Positions 45,009 through 54,180 of a stretch of 64,000 nucleotides of DNA are shown here, in pieces; positions within the stretch are counted from its first letter, which is position 1; every line of letters starts with the position of its first letter. The position numbers and the translations under genes are program-made. The notes under the pieces are model-generated. The model was not told where the DNA came from. It saw nothing but the letters and a program-made list of their open reading frames with translations, and did no database searches. The stretch is from an uncultured Roseobacter sp. (lineage in GTDB: Bacteria > Pseudomonadota > Alphaproteobacteria > Rhodobacterales > Rhodobacteraceae), in assembly GCF_947492555.1 (NCBI RefSeq), contig NZ_CANLNE010000003.1:558001-622000 (forward strand). The letters are read 5' to 3'.

Positions 45009-45593
45009 ATGGACGGCGATTTCAGAACGGATTTTACCCGCAACCCTGCGAGCCTGAGGCACCGACCCGCGCTGGTGCTGAATGCGGATTATCGCCCCTT
45101 GAGTTACTACCCGCTGTCGCTCTGGCCCTGGCAGGAGGCGGTCAAGGCGGCCTGGCTCGACCGGGTCGACATCGTCGCCGAATATGACGACATCGTCCGC
45201 AGCCCCAGTACGGAGATCAGAATTCCGTCAGTCGTCGTTCTGAAAGACTACGTAAAACCTCAAAAGCGCGTGGCCTTCACGCGCTTTAATTTATTTCTGA
45301 GGGATGAATTCCGCTGCCAGTACTGCGGTGCAAAGGGAGAATTAACCTTTGATCACGTGGTCCCGCGCGCCTCTGGCGGGGTGACCAGCTGGCAGAATGT
45401 GGTGGCGGCCTGTTCGCCCTGTAATCTGAAAAAGGGCTCCAAACCGCTGCACCGCACTGGCCTGTGCCTGCGTAAGCCGCCGCGCCAGCCAGGCGCGGAA
45501 GAGCTGCGGAACATGGGGCGCAAGTTCCCACCCAACCATCTCCATGACAGCTGGATGGATTTCCTTTATTGGGATGCGGAACTCGAAGCTTAG
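45009..45593 (+). CDS. HNH endonuclease family protein
   Basis: A 194-residue protein with an HNH nuclease domain. The zinc-binding Cys pair is FRCQYCGAKG, the catalytic His block is LTFDHVVPRASGG, the Asn block is WQNVVAACSPCNLKKGSKP (second Cys pair included). The N-terminal part (ALVLNADYRPLSYYPLSLWPWQEAV) is typical of a stand-alone HNH family conserved across alphaproteobacteria, of unknown role. The start could be ATG 45009 or GTG 44997. The upstream gap holds DnaA- and CtrA-like sites. Confidence 0.88.
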   Translation: MDGDFRTDFTRNPASLRHRPALVLNADYRPLSYYPLSLWPWQEAVKAAWLDRVDIVAEYDDIVRSPSTEIRIPSVVVLKDYVKPQKRVAFTRFNLFLRDEFRCQYCGAKGELTFDHVVPRASGGVTSWQNVVAACSPCNLKKGSKPLHRTGLCLRKPPRQPGAEELRNMGRKFPPNHLHDSWMDFLYWDAELEA

Positions 45594-45648
45594 GTCTCTC
45601 CGGGCCGAAGCCGTCGTGGATCGGGCGCGTGATGTCCCCAATGTCGAC

Positions 45649-47007
45649 CTAGCCGCATAGATTGGTGTACATCAACCGGAATCCACGCGATCGGTCGAGC
45701 GTGCGGCACATCTCATTGCCCGCCTGATCTGGCCGCAGATAGAGATCGAGAAAGGGCAGGGAGGTTTGTCGGATCACCCGCTGCCAGACGCGTTTGCCGG
45801 GCCCGTAGCGGTGCAGGTTCAGCCAGCCAACGGTGAAGTCCAGGTGCGAGATTTTCCGCGGGCTCAGAACGACGAGATCACTGTCCGCCGCCGCGATCAT
45901 CGCGTGGCTCTCATGCCGTTGCCGCTGGTGAAAGAGCTTGCGCATCAGGCGCAGGAAGTCCCGATCCCTGCGGGCGCCATCACGGACATTCTGCGCGACC
46001 TGCCCTTTCACATCGAAATAGTATCGCATATGCGGGTTGCGAATGCGTTCGTCTCGTCTTGTCGGGTCAGTGCCGTCCATATTGATCGAAACCTTGCAGC
46101 GCGGTTCGCTGTCACAAAAATGCCGGGACGCGGCGCCGCCGAAAGAATGCCCCATCGCGCCAACGCGGGACAGATCGAACATCCCGGTCAGCCCGTGTGA
46201 CCCGGCGCTTGTATTGATGTCTTCGAGCGATGCGAGAACGAGCTCGATGTCGGCTACCCAAAGCGCAAGATAGGCGCGGCTGCCGCTGAGCACTTCGGAT
46301 ACCAGATAGTGGTACCGGTCGAGCAAATCACCCTCCGGCACGGCTCCCAGGGGCAGCGCGGCGAGGGCATCCGCCGTTGCCTCGTCAAACGCCAGATCGG
46401 GGTTGCGCCGGTCTTCGGAGAGCTCACTTTCGAAATACGCCTGCAGATCGGGGTCCACCTTGGCCACGCGGCCTTCCTCAAGCGTCACGAGGCTCGCGGC
46501 AAAGCTGTGGCCGATGGAGACCACAACGTATCCCCGCTGCACCAAGGCCTCAAAGTAGGGCTCGTTCGCCTCTGCCGCATTCCCGTTTCCGTGCGAATAG
46601 AGAATGACCGGCAAGGGCCGCGCGGTATCCGGTTTGGCATTCTGATAGGTGTTGCTGCGGCGTTTGCGGTTTCGCAGTTTTGCCAGAATGTCGTGGTTCC
46701 CGGCCGGATCAATCGCAAAATCAATCGCCGCGCTGTGAAACCCATAGTGCTTGCGGCTACCGGCATCCAACGGGGCCTGTGCCGGATACCAGACACGCAC
46801 CATCAGATCCCTGTCACGGCGCCCGTTGGCGCGGGTCAGTATCCGTTGCATTTTCGGGGTCAGATCATCAATCAGGTCCGGGCTGGACAGCACCAGCCGT
46901 TGAGAGCCGATAACGTCGGCCCGCGCCACAGCAGTGAGCCCGGCAAGAACGAGGAGCAGGGGGAGGACGTAAACAATTGGTCGTAATCGCACGGGGGAGC
47001 CTTTCAT
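45649..47007 (-). CDS. Secreted alpha/beta hydrolase, PAF-acetylhydrolase-like
   Basis: About 452 residues. The N-terminus is a signal peptide (IVYVLPLLLVLAGLTAVARA). The oxyanion region is PVILYSHGNGNAAEANEPYF, the nucleophile Ser is in VGAMGHSFGGAAS, and the His may lie in KISHLDFTVGW. An insert of some 100 residues separates the strands (DPDLQAYFESELSEDRRNPD). It is distantly like the hydrolase at 43746-44801, with only the fold blocks shared. Start uncertain: ATG 47007 or GTG 47016, neither with a strong ribosome site. Confidence 0.78.
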   Translation of the reverse strand: MKGSPVRLRPIVYVLPLLLVLAGLTAVARADVIGSQRLVLSSPDLIDDLTPKMQRILTRANGRRDRDLMVRVWYPAQAPLDAGSRKHYGFHSAAIDFAIDPAGNHDILAKLRNRKRRSNTYQNAKPDTARPLPVILYSHGNGNAAEANEPYFEALVQRGYVVVSIGHSFAASLVTLEEGRVAKVDPDLQAYFESELSEDRRNPDLAFDEATADALAALPLGAVPEGDLLDRYHYLVSEVLSGSRAYLALWVADIELVLASLEDINTSAGSHGLTGMFDLSRVGAMGHSFGGAASRHFCDSEPRCKVSINMDGTDPTRRDERIRNPHMRYYFDVKGQVAQNVRDGARRDRDFLRLMRKLFHQRQRHESHAMIAAADSDLVVLSPRKISHLDFTVGWLNLHRYGPGKRVWQRVIRQTSLPFLDLYLRPDQAGNEMCRTLDRSRGFRLMYTNLCG

Positions 47008-47119
47008 CAGGAGCACACATCAAGAGACCGGTCGATCCGGTGTCCAAAGGTGCAGATACTGATGGTGTGCGGGGCGTGTCGTCCGGTCCGGTGGGGGCGG
47101 ACATCCATTCCGCCGAATG

Positions 47120-47902
47120 TCAGGCGTCGAGATCGATCCAGACGGGCACATGGTCCGACGGCTTGTCACGCCCGCGCACGTCCTTGTCGATCACACAATC
47201 GGTCAGCAGGTCGGCCGTTTGCGGGCAAAGCAGCAGGTGATCGATCCGGATACCATGATTTCGGTTCCACGCGCCAGCCTGATAGTCCCAGAAACTATAG
47301 TGTCCGGGCCCTTGCGTGCGGGCGCGAAACGCTTCCGTCAGGCCGAGGTTGATCAGTTCGCGAAAGGCGGCGCGGCTCTCCAGCCGGAACAGGGCGTCTT
47401 CCCGCCAGCCGTCAGGCGTGGCGGCGTCCTCGGCCTGTGGAATGATGTTGTAGTCGCCAGCCATCAGAAACGGCGTCTCTTCGGCGAGGAGCGCCTCTGC
47501 CCTCGCCTTGAGCCGCGCCATCCACGCCAGCTTGTAGTCATACTTAGGGCCCGGGACCGGGTTGCCGTTCGGTAAATAGAGCCCGCAGACCCGCAAGGCA
47601 TGTGACGTGCCCATGATCGTCGCCTCGATCCAGCGGGCTTGCTCATCGCTGTCGTCCCCCGGCAGGCCGCGCGTGACGTCCTCCAGCGGGTGTTTCGAAA
47701 GAATCGCCACGCCGTTGAAGCTCTTCTGCCCATGGGTGGCCACATTGTACCCGCGTTCTTCAAAAAGTTCCGTGGGAAAAGCCTCGTCGACCGACTTGAT
47801 TTCCTGAAGGACCACAACATCCGGTTGGGTATCATCCAGCCATTCGGGTAGTGCGTTGATCCGTGCCTTGATCCCATTGATGTTGAACGTGGCGATCTTC
47901 AT
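47120..47902 (-). CDS. xth: Exodeoxyribonuclease III
   Basis: A 260-residue AP endonuclease/3'-5' exonuclease of the ExoIII family for base-excision repair. Signatures are MKIATFNINGIKARI (metal Asn), VVLQEIKSVDEAF (metal Glu), VCGLYLPNGNP, MAGDYNIIP (Asp/Asn) and RIDHLLLCPQ with KPSDHVPVWIDL (catalytic His). The ATG at 47902 has GGGAGGG upstream; the longer frame to 47974 is not needed. It faces away from the 48-kb locus. Confidence 0.95.
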   Translation of the reverse strand: MKIATFNINGIKARINALPEWLDDTQPDVVVLQEIKSVDEAFPTELFEERGYNVATHGQKSFNGVAILSKHPLEDVTRGLPGDDSDEQARWIEATIMGTSHALRVCGLYLPNGNPVPGPKYDYKLAWMARLKARAEALLAEETPFLMAGDYNIIPQAEDAATPDGWREDALFRLESRAAFRELINLGLTEAFRARTQGPGHYSFWDYQAGAWNRNHGIRIDHLLLCPQTADLLTDCVIDKDVRGRDKPSDHVPVWIDLDA

Positions 47903-48046
47903 GTCGGCCCTCCCGAGATTTGTGCAAGCTATCGCGCAATCAGACGGCCAGAGCAAGCGCCGCAGTGACGCCAAAACATGTGCCAGGCTGGAGGTGATTC
48001 CGGTGATTCCCGTTAACGGTTAACGGAAAACGGCAGTTATAAGTTA

Positions 48047-48151
48047 ATATCCACATATTTATCCACTGTGGATAAAAAAAAATTAACCAAGATTACCAAA
48101 CTGAGTTTCGCGTCACGGTCGGTCCGTAGGGCGTGACTCTAGTGTGGATAA
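48047..48151. promoter_or_regulatory. Cluster of DnaA-box sequences
   Basis: ATATCCACA (48047-48055, one mismatch), TTATCCACT and TGTGGATAA forming a 17-bp palindrome (48059-48075), and a perfect TGTGGATAA (48143-48151). The stretch is AT-rich, with a nine-A run after the palindrome. It lies in the 347-bp gap between xth and the repeat-protein gene, which otherwise contains no gene. A GACTC at 48135-48139 is a CcrM methylation site (GANTC). Confidence 0.55.
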
Positions 48152-48158
48152 GTAGTGG

Positions 48159-48174
48159 TTAACACATTCTTAAC
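48159..48174. promoter_or_regulatory. CtrA-type box upstream of the repeat-protein gene
   Basis: TTAA-CACATTC-TTAAC, a perfect match to the CtrA recognition pattern TTAA-N7-TTAAC. It is 76 bp upstream of the start codon at 48250, a normal promoter distance. CtrA controls cell-cycle, motility and gene-transfer-agent genes in alphaproteobacteria. Confidence 0.65.
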
Positions 48175-48249
48175 GTGAAAATTTATTGGAAACTCTCCTT
48201 AAACGGGCAAGCGTGAAAGGGCGAAAACTTCATTTGAAAGGGATATGCA

Positions 48250-48531
48250 ATGAAGACGAATGTACTGTTGGCGACACCCGCAATCGAAGACACATTTACC
48301 GTTGAGACGGACCTGCACAGCGGCGCAGGCACAGCGCTTTTCACCACCAGCATGGGCCCCGCAAGCGGCGACATGATGCGCGGCGAGGCGACCGAGCTCT
48401 TCACCACCTCGATGGCGCCCGAAGCAGATACCATGTCCGGTGCGGAAACCGGTCAGTTCACGACCAGCATGGTCGCAGGCCGTGACGCACTGTCAGGGGA
48501 TGCAACCGGTCTCTTCACGACCTCCATGTAA
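48250..48531 (+). CDS. Small repeat protein with four (L/Q)FTTSM motifs
   Basis: A 93-residue acidic protein without Cys, Trp, Lys after residue 2, or membrane segments. After a 20-residue leader (MKTNVLLATPAIEDTFTVET) come four units ending in LFTTSM, LFTTSM, QFTTSM and LFTTSM, at 48337, 48397, 48454 and 48511; the last Met is the C-terminus. Each motif is preceded by a Gly-rich segment (SGAG, RGEAT, SGAET, SGDAT). Codons vary between copies (Ser as AGC, TCG, AGC, TCC), so the peptide, not the DNA, is what is conserved. It may be a multi-core peptide precursor or a repeat ligand. From memory and unverified, it could match a Rhodobacterales DUF (DUF6749). The downstream gene is probably its partner. 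Confidence 0.8.
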   Translation: MKTNVLLATPAIEDTFTVETDLHSGAGTALFTTSMGPASGDMMRGEATELFTTSMAPEADTMSGAETGQFTTSMVAGRDALSGDATGLFTTSM

Positions 48532-48548
48532 CCCAAGGTCTTTTGGAT

Positions 48549-48572
48549 CGGGCCAGACACCCATCTGGCCCG
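48549..48572 (+). terminator. Stem-loop between the repeat-protein gene and its downstream gene
   Basis: Perfect 9-bp stem CGGGCCAGA/TCTGGCCCG with a 6-base loop, 18 bp after the repeat-protein stop. There is no T-run, so it may be a leaky terminator or an mRNA end stabiliser that makes the first gene more abundant than the second. Confidence 0.5.
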
Positions 48573-48619
48573 GCCACAAGCCTTGCGCGGCAGATCTATC
48601 AGACAAAGGAAGAACCCCC

Positions 48620-49669
48620 ATGTCTAACGTCGTCTCTTTAGGTCTGCCGCGCAGATTGGATCTGGCAGAACGTCAGGGCCTCTTGATTGGAAATTTTGCC
48701 TGTAACAGGCGCAGTCCGGACGATGTGTTCTGGCTGAAGGAAAATGCCGAAGTTCTGAATGTGCTGGCGAGCAGCGGTGCGATGCTGCCAGAGAGCGCAT
48801 TGGCACCTTATCGGCGTGTCTACGACGGCCTAGACGAGCGGCTTCGGTTTTTTCCTCAATACTACCGGTTCCTGCTGTCGATCTGTCTCGACCTCGAAGA
48901 TCTGGGGTTCGGCAGTGGCAAGGGCACCGATCTCTGCCGTTGGGTTGCGAAAATGGGACTCGTCGAGGCAGAGCTCTCTGATCTGCAACGCGCCGAGGCG
49001 CAGCGACTGCTGAAAAGACGCGGCGTGGGCAGCGAAGATATGATGCTGAAAGAACGTTTGCATCGGTTTATCAACCGGTCCGAGACCTTCACGCTGCCGA
49101 ACAAGAAAGCCGCCTACGAGCTGACCCATATCGTGTTCTACCTGTCGGACTACGGCTTGATCGATCCATATCTGGAGGACGCGGCGATTGCCAGCCTCGA
49201 GTTTGCAGGTCTGCTGGCCTATCTGGATCAGGATATTGATTTACTTGCGGAAATCTGCGTTGCCATGCGCTTTGCCGGGAAGCGGCCAAGCGCGATCTGG
49301 GAAGACTGGATTGCGCAGGACATGGGCGGCTTCGTGTTGAAAGCGGATGGACCGCAAGGCTCCGATGCCTATCACGAATATCTGGTAACCTGCTGGTGGG
49401 CGCAGTTTGCGGACCGTCCCAGCTTTCCCGGTGAGGCGCAGTCCACTGGTCTTTATGTCCAACGGCATTCGGCGCGCAAGGGGCCTTTACGGGCGATGTC
49501 GGAGTATATGTTCCACCTTGGACCGGCACGCAACAACGACTGGAGCCAGATGCGGGCCGCCATGACGGACGCGGTTGGTGAGGACGGAGAAGACATCCTC
49601 AGCGGCGCAGAACAATCCTCTGACCGATTTGATGCTTTCTTTGAAAGCTTTGCACGCGCTGATTCTTGA
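48620..49669 (+). CDS. Protein of unknown function downstream of the FTTSM repeat protein
   Basis: A 349-residue soluble, helix-rich protein. No signal peptide or membrane segment. Notable segments are LERLRFFPQYYRFLLSICLDLED-like helices near residues 72-95, a block KKAAYELTHIVFYLSDYG at residues 162-179 that resembles an active or ligand site (His170, Asp177), and a His/Cys/Trp stretch YHEYLVTCWW at 251-260. The ATG at 48620 has AAGGA 9 bases upstream. I cannot assign a family with confidence; DUF6902 is an unverified recollection. Position suggests it acts with the repeat protein, for example as its modifying or binding partner. Confidence 0.75.
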   Translation: MSNVVSLGLPRRLDLAERQGLLIGNFACNRRSPDDVFWLKENAEVLNVLASSGAMLPESALAPYRRVYDGLDERLRFFPQYYRFLLSICLDLEDLGFGSGKGTDLCRWVAKMGLVEAELSDLQRAEAQRLLKRRGVGSEDMMLKERLHRFINRSETFTLPNKKAAYELTHIVFYLSDYGLIDPYLEDAAIASLEFAGLLAYLDQDIDLLAEICVAMRFAGKRPSAIWEDWIAQDMGGFVLKADGPQGSDAYHEYLVTCWWAQFADRPSFPGEAQSTGLYVQRHSARKGPLRAMSEYMFHLGPARNNDWSQMRAAMTDAVGEDGEDILSGAEQSSDRFDAFFESFARADS

Positions 49670-49708
49670 AAATATATCAAAAGCAAAGATATACGTGCCG
49701 ACGTTAAT

Positions 49709-50032
49709 CTACATCGAGAACGAAGTACCACACCCGCAGGAGCTTGAGGCATTGGGGTTTTCGATGATGAACCGCGCCCCGATCAACTCTTCGGAAAAAT
49801 CGATGACTGCATCGCCGAGGAACGGCAACGACACCGCGTCAATAACCACCTTCTGGCCAGACCCCTCAAGCACCAGATCATCCGCACGGGGTTCATCGAG
49901 CGCGATTTCATACTGAAACCCGGAACATCCGCCGCCTTCGACAGCCACGCGCAAGGCCTTGCCGTCGGTGGCGGCACCGATTTCAGCCAGTCTGTCAAAC
50001 GCGCGGTGCGTAACCTTGGGCGGGAGTTGCAT
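49709..50032 (-). CDS. erpA: A-type iron-sulfur cluster carrier (ErpA/IscA-like)
   Basis: A 107-residue A-type carrier. The three cluster-binding Cys are in GGGCSGFQYE and SSCGCGTSFSM, spaced as in IscA/ErpA. It passes Fe-S clusters to target proteins. It is next to, and divergent from, dgt (83-bp gap), an order common in Rhodobacterales. Which of the A-type paralogues it is cannot be settled from sequence alone. Confidence 0.9.
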   Translation of the reverse strand: MQLPPKVTHRAFDRLAEIGAATDGKALRVAVEGGGCSGFQYEIALDEPRADDLVLEGSGQKVVIDAVSLPFLGDAVIDFSEELIGARFIIENPNASSSCGCGTSFSM

Positions 50033-50115
50033 CTGCGTGCTCCGTCAAGCGGTTTCATTAAGTCTTCGCGTGCAATATAGAAACTCTTGAGACAGGCGAC
50101 AAGGACCAGCACGTC

Positions 50116-51258
50116 ATGACGGCAGTATATGCCTCTGATCCCAACCACGCCCGGGGACGGCGTGTGCGGGAAGAGGAAAGCACGTTTCGGTCCTGCTTTC
50201 AGCGGGATCGGGACAGGATCATTCACGCCAGCGCCTTTCGCCGGCTCAAGCATAAAACACAGGTCTTCATCGAGCACGAAGGCGACTATTACCGCACGCG
50301 GCTGACCCATTCGATCGAGGTGGCGCAGGTGGCCCGCACGATCGCGGGGGCCCTTGGGTTAAATGGCGAGCTGACGGAGGCGGTGGCCCTTGCGCATGAT
50401 CTGGGCCACACCCCCTTCGGGCATACCGGCGAGGACGCGCTTTCCGTGCTCATGGCACCCTACGGTGGGTTCGATCACAACGCGCAGGCGATCCGCATCG
50501 TCACCCATCTGGAGCGGCACTACGCGGATTTTGACGGTCTGAACCTGACATGGGAGACCCTGGAGGGCATTGCCAAGCACAATGGACCGGTCGTCGGTCC
50601 GGTGCCCTGGGCGCTGAAGGCGTACAACGATCAACACGATCTCGAACTCTATACCTATGCCAGTGCAGAGGCGCAGGTTGCGGCGATTGCCGACGATGTG
50701 GCCTACAACCATCACGATCTGCACGATGGTCTGCGGGCGGAGCTGTTTTCGACCGACGAACTGGCCGCGCTGCCGATCCTGAACGCCTGTTTCGAGGAAG
50801 TGGATGGCACCTATCCGGGGCTGAACTACTACCGCAGGCGGCACGAGGCCCTGCGCCGATTCTTCGGTATGCTGGTCGAGGATGTGATTGATTTCGCGCA
50901 GGAAAGACTGCGTGAACTGGAGCCCCAGTCGGTGGATGATGTCAGGGGTGCAGGACGTACCATCATCCGCTTTTCAGATGATGTCTTCTCCGATCTCAAG
51001 GTGATCCGGTCTTTCCTCTTTGACCGCATGTACCGGGCGCCCAGCGTCGTGACGATGCGCGCACAGGTCACGCAGGTGGTGGAGGAGCTCTTTCCCTACT
51101 TCTTGGCGCATCCCGATCAATTGCCAAAGCAGTGGCGCAAGGATGTGCAGGAGGTGTCCGATGAAATCGACCTGGCGCGCATCGTGTCGGACTATATTTC
51201 CGGCATGACGGACCGCTTTGCGCTGCAGGAACATGAGCGGCTGATTTCGGGCGGGTAA
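50116..51258 (+). CDS. dgt: Deoxyguanosinetriphosphate triphosphohydrolase-like HD protein
   Basis: A 380-residue dNTPase. The HD metal site is formed by RLTHSIEVAQVARTIA and ALAHDLGHTPFGHTGED, with AYNHHDLHDGL downstream. It cleaves dNTPs to nucleosides and triphosphate, helping to set dNTP pools. Length fits the type 2 subfamily found in alphaproteobacteria. It leads a rightward run with argS 90 bp downstream. Confidence 0.93.
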   Translation: MTAVYASDPNHARGRRVREEESTFRSCFQRDRDRIIHASAFRRLKHKTQVFIEHEGDYYRTRLTHSIEVAQVARTIAGALGLNGELTEAVALAHDLGHTPFGHTGEDALSVLMAPYGGFDHNAQAIRIVTHLERHYADFDGLNLTWETLEGIAKHNGPVVGPVPWALKAYNDQHDLELYTYASAEAQVAAIADDVAYNHHDLHDGLRAELFSTDELAALPILNACFEEVDGTYPGLNYYRRRHEALRRFFGMLVEDVIDFAQERLRELEPQSVDDVRGAGRTIIRFSDDVFSDLKVIRSFLFDRMYRAPSVVTMRAQVTQVVEELFPYFLAHPDQLPKQWRKDVQEVSDEIDLARIVSDYISGMTDRFALQEHERLISGG

Positions 51259-51348
51259 GCTTGCCTAAACCCTGCGGCTGCGCGGTGTCCGGTTGACCCG
51301 CGCCTTGGGCGTGATACACCGCGCCAATCTCTGCCGAAGGACGCTGAC

Positions 51349-53091
51349 ATGAACCTTTTTGCCGATATCCGCGCGCTTGTTTTGGAGTGCCTGCAGGACA
51401 TGGGGGCCGCCGGGCAACTGCCTGAAGGTCTGACCATGGACAACGTGACGGTCGAGCCGCCGCGCGATGCGGCCCATGGGGATATGGCGACCAACGCCGC
51501 AATGGTGCTGGCAAAGCCCGCTGGTCAGAAACCGCGCGACATCGCCGAAGCGCTGGCCACCCGGTTGGCCGAGGATGACCGGATTGTCTCCGCGGAGGTT
51601 GCAGGGCCAGGGTTCCTGAACCTGCGGCTCGCTCCTGCGGTCTGGCAGTCTGTCGTTGCCGCCGCTCTAACGGCAGGCCCGGATTTTGGCCGCGCGCAGC
51701 TGGGGCAGGGTAAGCGTGTTAACGTGGAATATGTGTCGGCCAACCCCACTGGCCCCTTGCACGTGGGTCACACGCGCGGCGCCGTGTTTGGTGACGCGCT
51801 GGCATCCCTGCTGGATTTCGCGGGTTTCGACGTCACGCGGGAGTATTACATCAACGACGGCGGCGCACAGGTCGATGTGCTCGCGCGGTCCGTGTATCTG
51901 CGGTATTTGGAGGCGCATGGGCAGGAGGTGGCCTTCCCCGATGGCACCTATCCGGGTGACTATCTGATCGCCGTAGGCGAGGCGCTGAAGGACAAGGTGG
52001 GCGATGCCTATCTCGACAAGGGCGAGCAGTTCTGGCTTGAAGACATTCGCAACTTTGCTACTGACGCCATGATGGATTTGATCCGCGCGGACCTCAAGGC
52101 GCTTGGGGTTGAGATGGATGTGTTCTACTCCGAAAAATCGCTCTACGGCACAGGCCGGATCGAAGCGGCGATTGATGATCTGCGGGGCAAGGGCTTAATT
52201 TACGAGGGCGTACTCGAGCCACCAAAAGGTAAAAAGCCCGAAGATTGGGAGCCGCGCGAACAGACGCTTTTCGCTTCGACCGAACATGGGGATGACGTCG
52301 ACCGCCCTGTGAAAAAATCGGATGGCAGCTGGACCTATTTTGCGCCTGATATCGCCTATCATTACGACAAGGTGGATCGGGGGTTTGACGCGCTGATAGA
52401 TGTCTTTGGCGCCGACCACGGCGGCTATGTGAAGCGGATGAAGGCGGCGGTTTCCGCGCTCTCGGGGGGCACCGTGCCGCTTGACATCAAGCTCACGCAG
52501 CTGGTGAAGCTCTTCAAGAACGGCGAGCCCTTCAAGATGTCCAAGCGGGCAGGGACCTTTGTGACCCTGCGCGATGTCGTTGATCAGGTCGGCGCGGACG
52601 TCACGCGCTTTGTCATGCTCACACGCAAAAATGACGCGATGCTTGATTTCGATTTCGACAAGGTCATGGAGCAGAGCCGCGAGAACCCCGTGTTCTACGT
52701 GCAATACGCTCACGCCCGTGTGGCATCTGTGCTGCGCAAGGCGGGAGAGGTGGACATCCCCGTGGATGATGCAACCCTGCAGACCGCCGACCTGAACTTG
52801 CTGGATCATGAAGCGGAGCTAGGGTTGGCGGCCAAGCTGGCCGAATGGCCGCGTCTGGTGGAAACCGCCGCGCGCAGCAATGAGCCGCACCGGGTGGCTT
52901 TTTACCTCTACGAGCTGGCCGGAACCTTCCACGCGCTGTGGAACAAGGGCAACGAGGTTCCGTCCTTGCGCTTTGTGCAGGATGACCCAAAAGTCACAGC
53001 GGCGAAAATCGCCCTCGCAAAGGCCGTGAGCGTTGTAATTGCAGCCGGTCTTGGTATTCTTGGCGTTACACCGGCGCAGGAAATGCGGTAG
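51349..53091 (+). CDS. argS: Arginyl-tRNA synthetase
   Basis: A 580-residue class I synthetase. The N-terminal Add1-like domain covers about residues 1-100. The HIGH motif is [18 protein letters not shown] and the KMSKS-like loop is [13 protein letters not shown]. The C-terminal anticodon domain is of the ArgRS/DALR type ([17 protein letters not shown]). Full length. The SPOR gene begins 75 bp downstream. Confidence 0.97.
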   Translation: MNLFADIRALVLECLQDMGAAGQLPEGLTMDNVTVEPPRDAAHGDMATNAAMVLAKPAGQKPRDIAEALATRLAEDDRIVSAEVAGPGFLNLRLAPAVWQSVVAAALTAGPDFGRAQLGQGKRVNVEYVSANPTGPLHVGHTRGAVFGDALASLLDFAGFDVTREYYINDGGAQVDVLARSVYLRYLEAHGQEVAFPDGTYPGDYLIAVGEALKDKVGDAYLDKGEQFWLEDIRNFATDAMMDLIRADLKALGVEMDVFYSEKSLYGTGRIEAAIDDLRGKGLIYEGVLEPPKGKKPEDWEPREQTLFASTEHGDDVDRPVKKSDGSWTYFAPDIAYHYDKVDRGFDALIDVFGADHGGYVKRMKAAVSALSGGTVPLDIKLTQLVKLFKNGEPFKMSKRAGTFVTLRDVVDQVGADVTRFVMLTRKNDAMLDFDFDKVMEQSRENPVFYVQYAHARVASVLRKAGEVDIPVDDATLQTADLNLLDHEAELGLAAKLAEWPRLVETAARSNEPHRVAFYLYELAGTFHALWNKGNEVPSLRFVQDDPKVTAAKIALAKAVSVVIAAGLGILGVTPAQEMR

Positions 53092-53166
53092 CAAATCGCG
53101 ACCTTCGCCCGAGCAGGCAATCATAGACAGACCGACGGGGCATCGTATCCCATCGGCAGCGAGGCG

Positions 53167-54180
53167 ATGATGGCGGACGTTGAATTTTCCCATGGTATGG
53201 GCGCGTATGGGCGTGAGCGTGAGGCTGCGCGCGATGAAGAGCTGTCGCCCAACGCCCTGACAATGATGACAAATGTGGCTGGTGCCGTGGTGTCTCTGGC
53301 TTTGATCGCGGGTATCGGGGTCTGGGGCTACAAGCTGATGGTGCGCGATGTCTCCGGCATCCCGGTGGTGCGCGCGGCCGAAGGGGAGATGCGGGTGCGC
53401 CCGGACGATCCCGGCGGACAGGTGGCCCGGCATCAGGGCTTGGCAGTCAACGCAGTGGCCGCAGAGGGCGTTGCCGCCGGACCCGTGGATCAGGTGATGC
53501 TGGCCCCGCGGGACATTGATCTGGCGCAGGAAGATCAGCCGATTTCTGCCACGAATGTGTCCCCGGTGGCGCAGCCCGAACCGCTCGCCCCGGCGGCGGA
53601 GGTTGTCGGCGGTGCAAAACGCATCCCCGCACGTGTGGACAGCACGCTGGCGGAAAACCTGCAAAGCGGCGCAATTGATGCGGTTGTGGCCGAGTTGACA
53701 GCCGGTGTGACCCCGTTGGCAGAAGAGGCCGATACAGCGGCAGAAACCGTTGCTGCGGAGGATCTGGCGGAAGCCCCGGCCGCAGAGGCGCAGGAAACCA
53801 CCCCTGAGGCCAGCCCGGCACAGCTTGTGAAACGTCCGCGCCTGCGACCGGGCGCGCCCGCAACACTGCAGACCGCCGCCTTTGTCGCAGAGACTCCGAC
53901 GGCCGAGATTGACGCGGCGGCGATCCCGGCAGGCACGCGCCTGGCGCAGTTGGGTGCCTTCGACAGCGCCGATGTTGCCCGCACCGAATGGGCGCGTTTG
54001 GAAAGCCGCTTTGGCACCTATCTGCAGGACAAATCCCGCGTCGTGCAGCAGGCGCAATCGGGCGGACGCACCTTCTATCGCCTGCGGGCCATGGGGTTTG
54101 TCGACCTGGCAGATGCGCGCCGGTTCTGTTCCGCCTTCAAGGCCGAAGGGGTCGACTGCATTCCCGTCGTGTCCAAGTGA
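53167..54180 (+). CDS. SPOR-domain protein, inner-membrane anchored
   Basis: A 337-residue bitopic protein. The short cytoplasmic N-terminus is followed by a membrane helix (about residues 38-56, NVAGAVVSLALIAGIGVWG), then a long Ala/Glu/Pro-rich periplasmic linker. The C-terminal SPOR domain, about residues 255-337, has RLAQLGAFDSADVARTEW and FYRLRAMGFVDLADARRFC. SPOR binds denuded glycan at the division site. Its stop overlaps the nagZ GTG start, so the two are coupled. Confidence 0.9.
   Translation: MMADVEFSHGMGAYGREREAARDEELSPNALTMMTNVAGAVVSLALIAGIGVWGYKLMVRDVSGIPVVRAAEGEMRVRPDDPGGQVARHQGLAVNAVAAEGVAAGPVDQVMLAPRDIDLAQEDQPISATNVSPVAQPEPLAPAAEVVGGAKRIPARVDSTLAENLQSGAIDAVVAELTAGVTPLAEEADTAAETVAAEDLAEAPAAEAQETTPEASPAQLVKRPRLRPGAPATLQTAAFVAETPTAEIDAAAIPAGTRLAQLGAFDSADVARTEWARLESRFGTYLQDKSRVVQQAQSGGRTFYRLRAMGFVDLADARRFCSAFKAEGVDCIPVVSK

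Noticed and set aside
48000-48180. Possible chromosome replication origin from the DnaA-box cluster and AT-rich DNA
   Set aside because: Only three or four boxes, no array of 13-mers, and none of the usual origin neighbours (dnaA, hemE, gidA, parAB). Treated as a regulatory cluster.
48250-49669. Standard RiPP cluster with radical SAM, YcaO or lanthipeptide enzyme
   Set aside because: None of these enzymes lies in the window near the repeat protein, and the repeats lack Cys. Any peptide maturation would need the unknown 349-residue protein or a distant enzyme.
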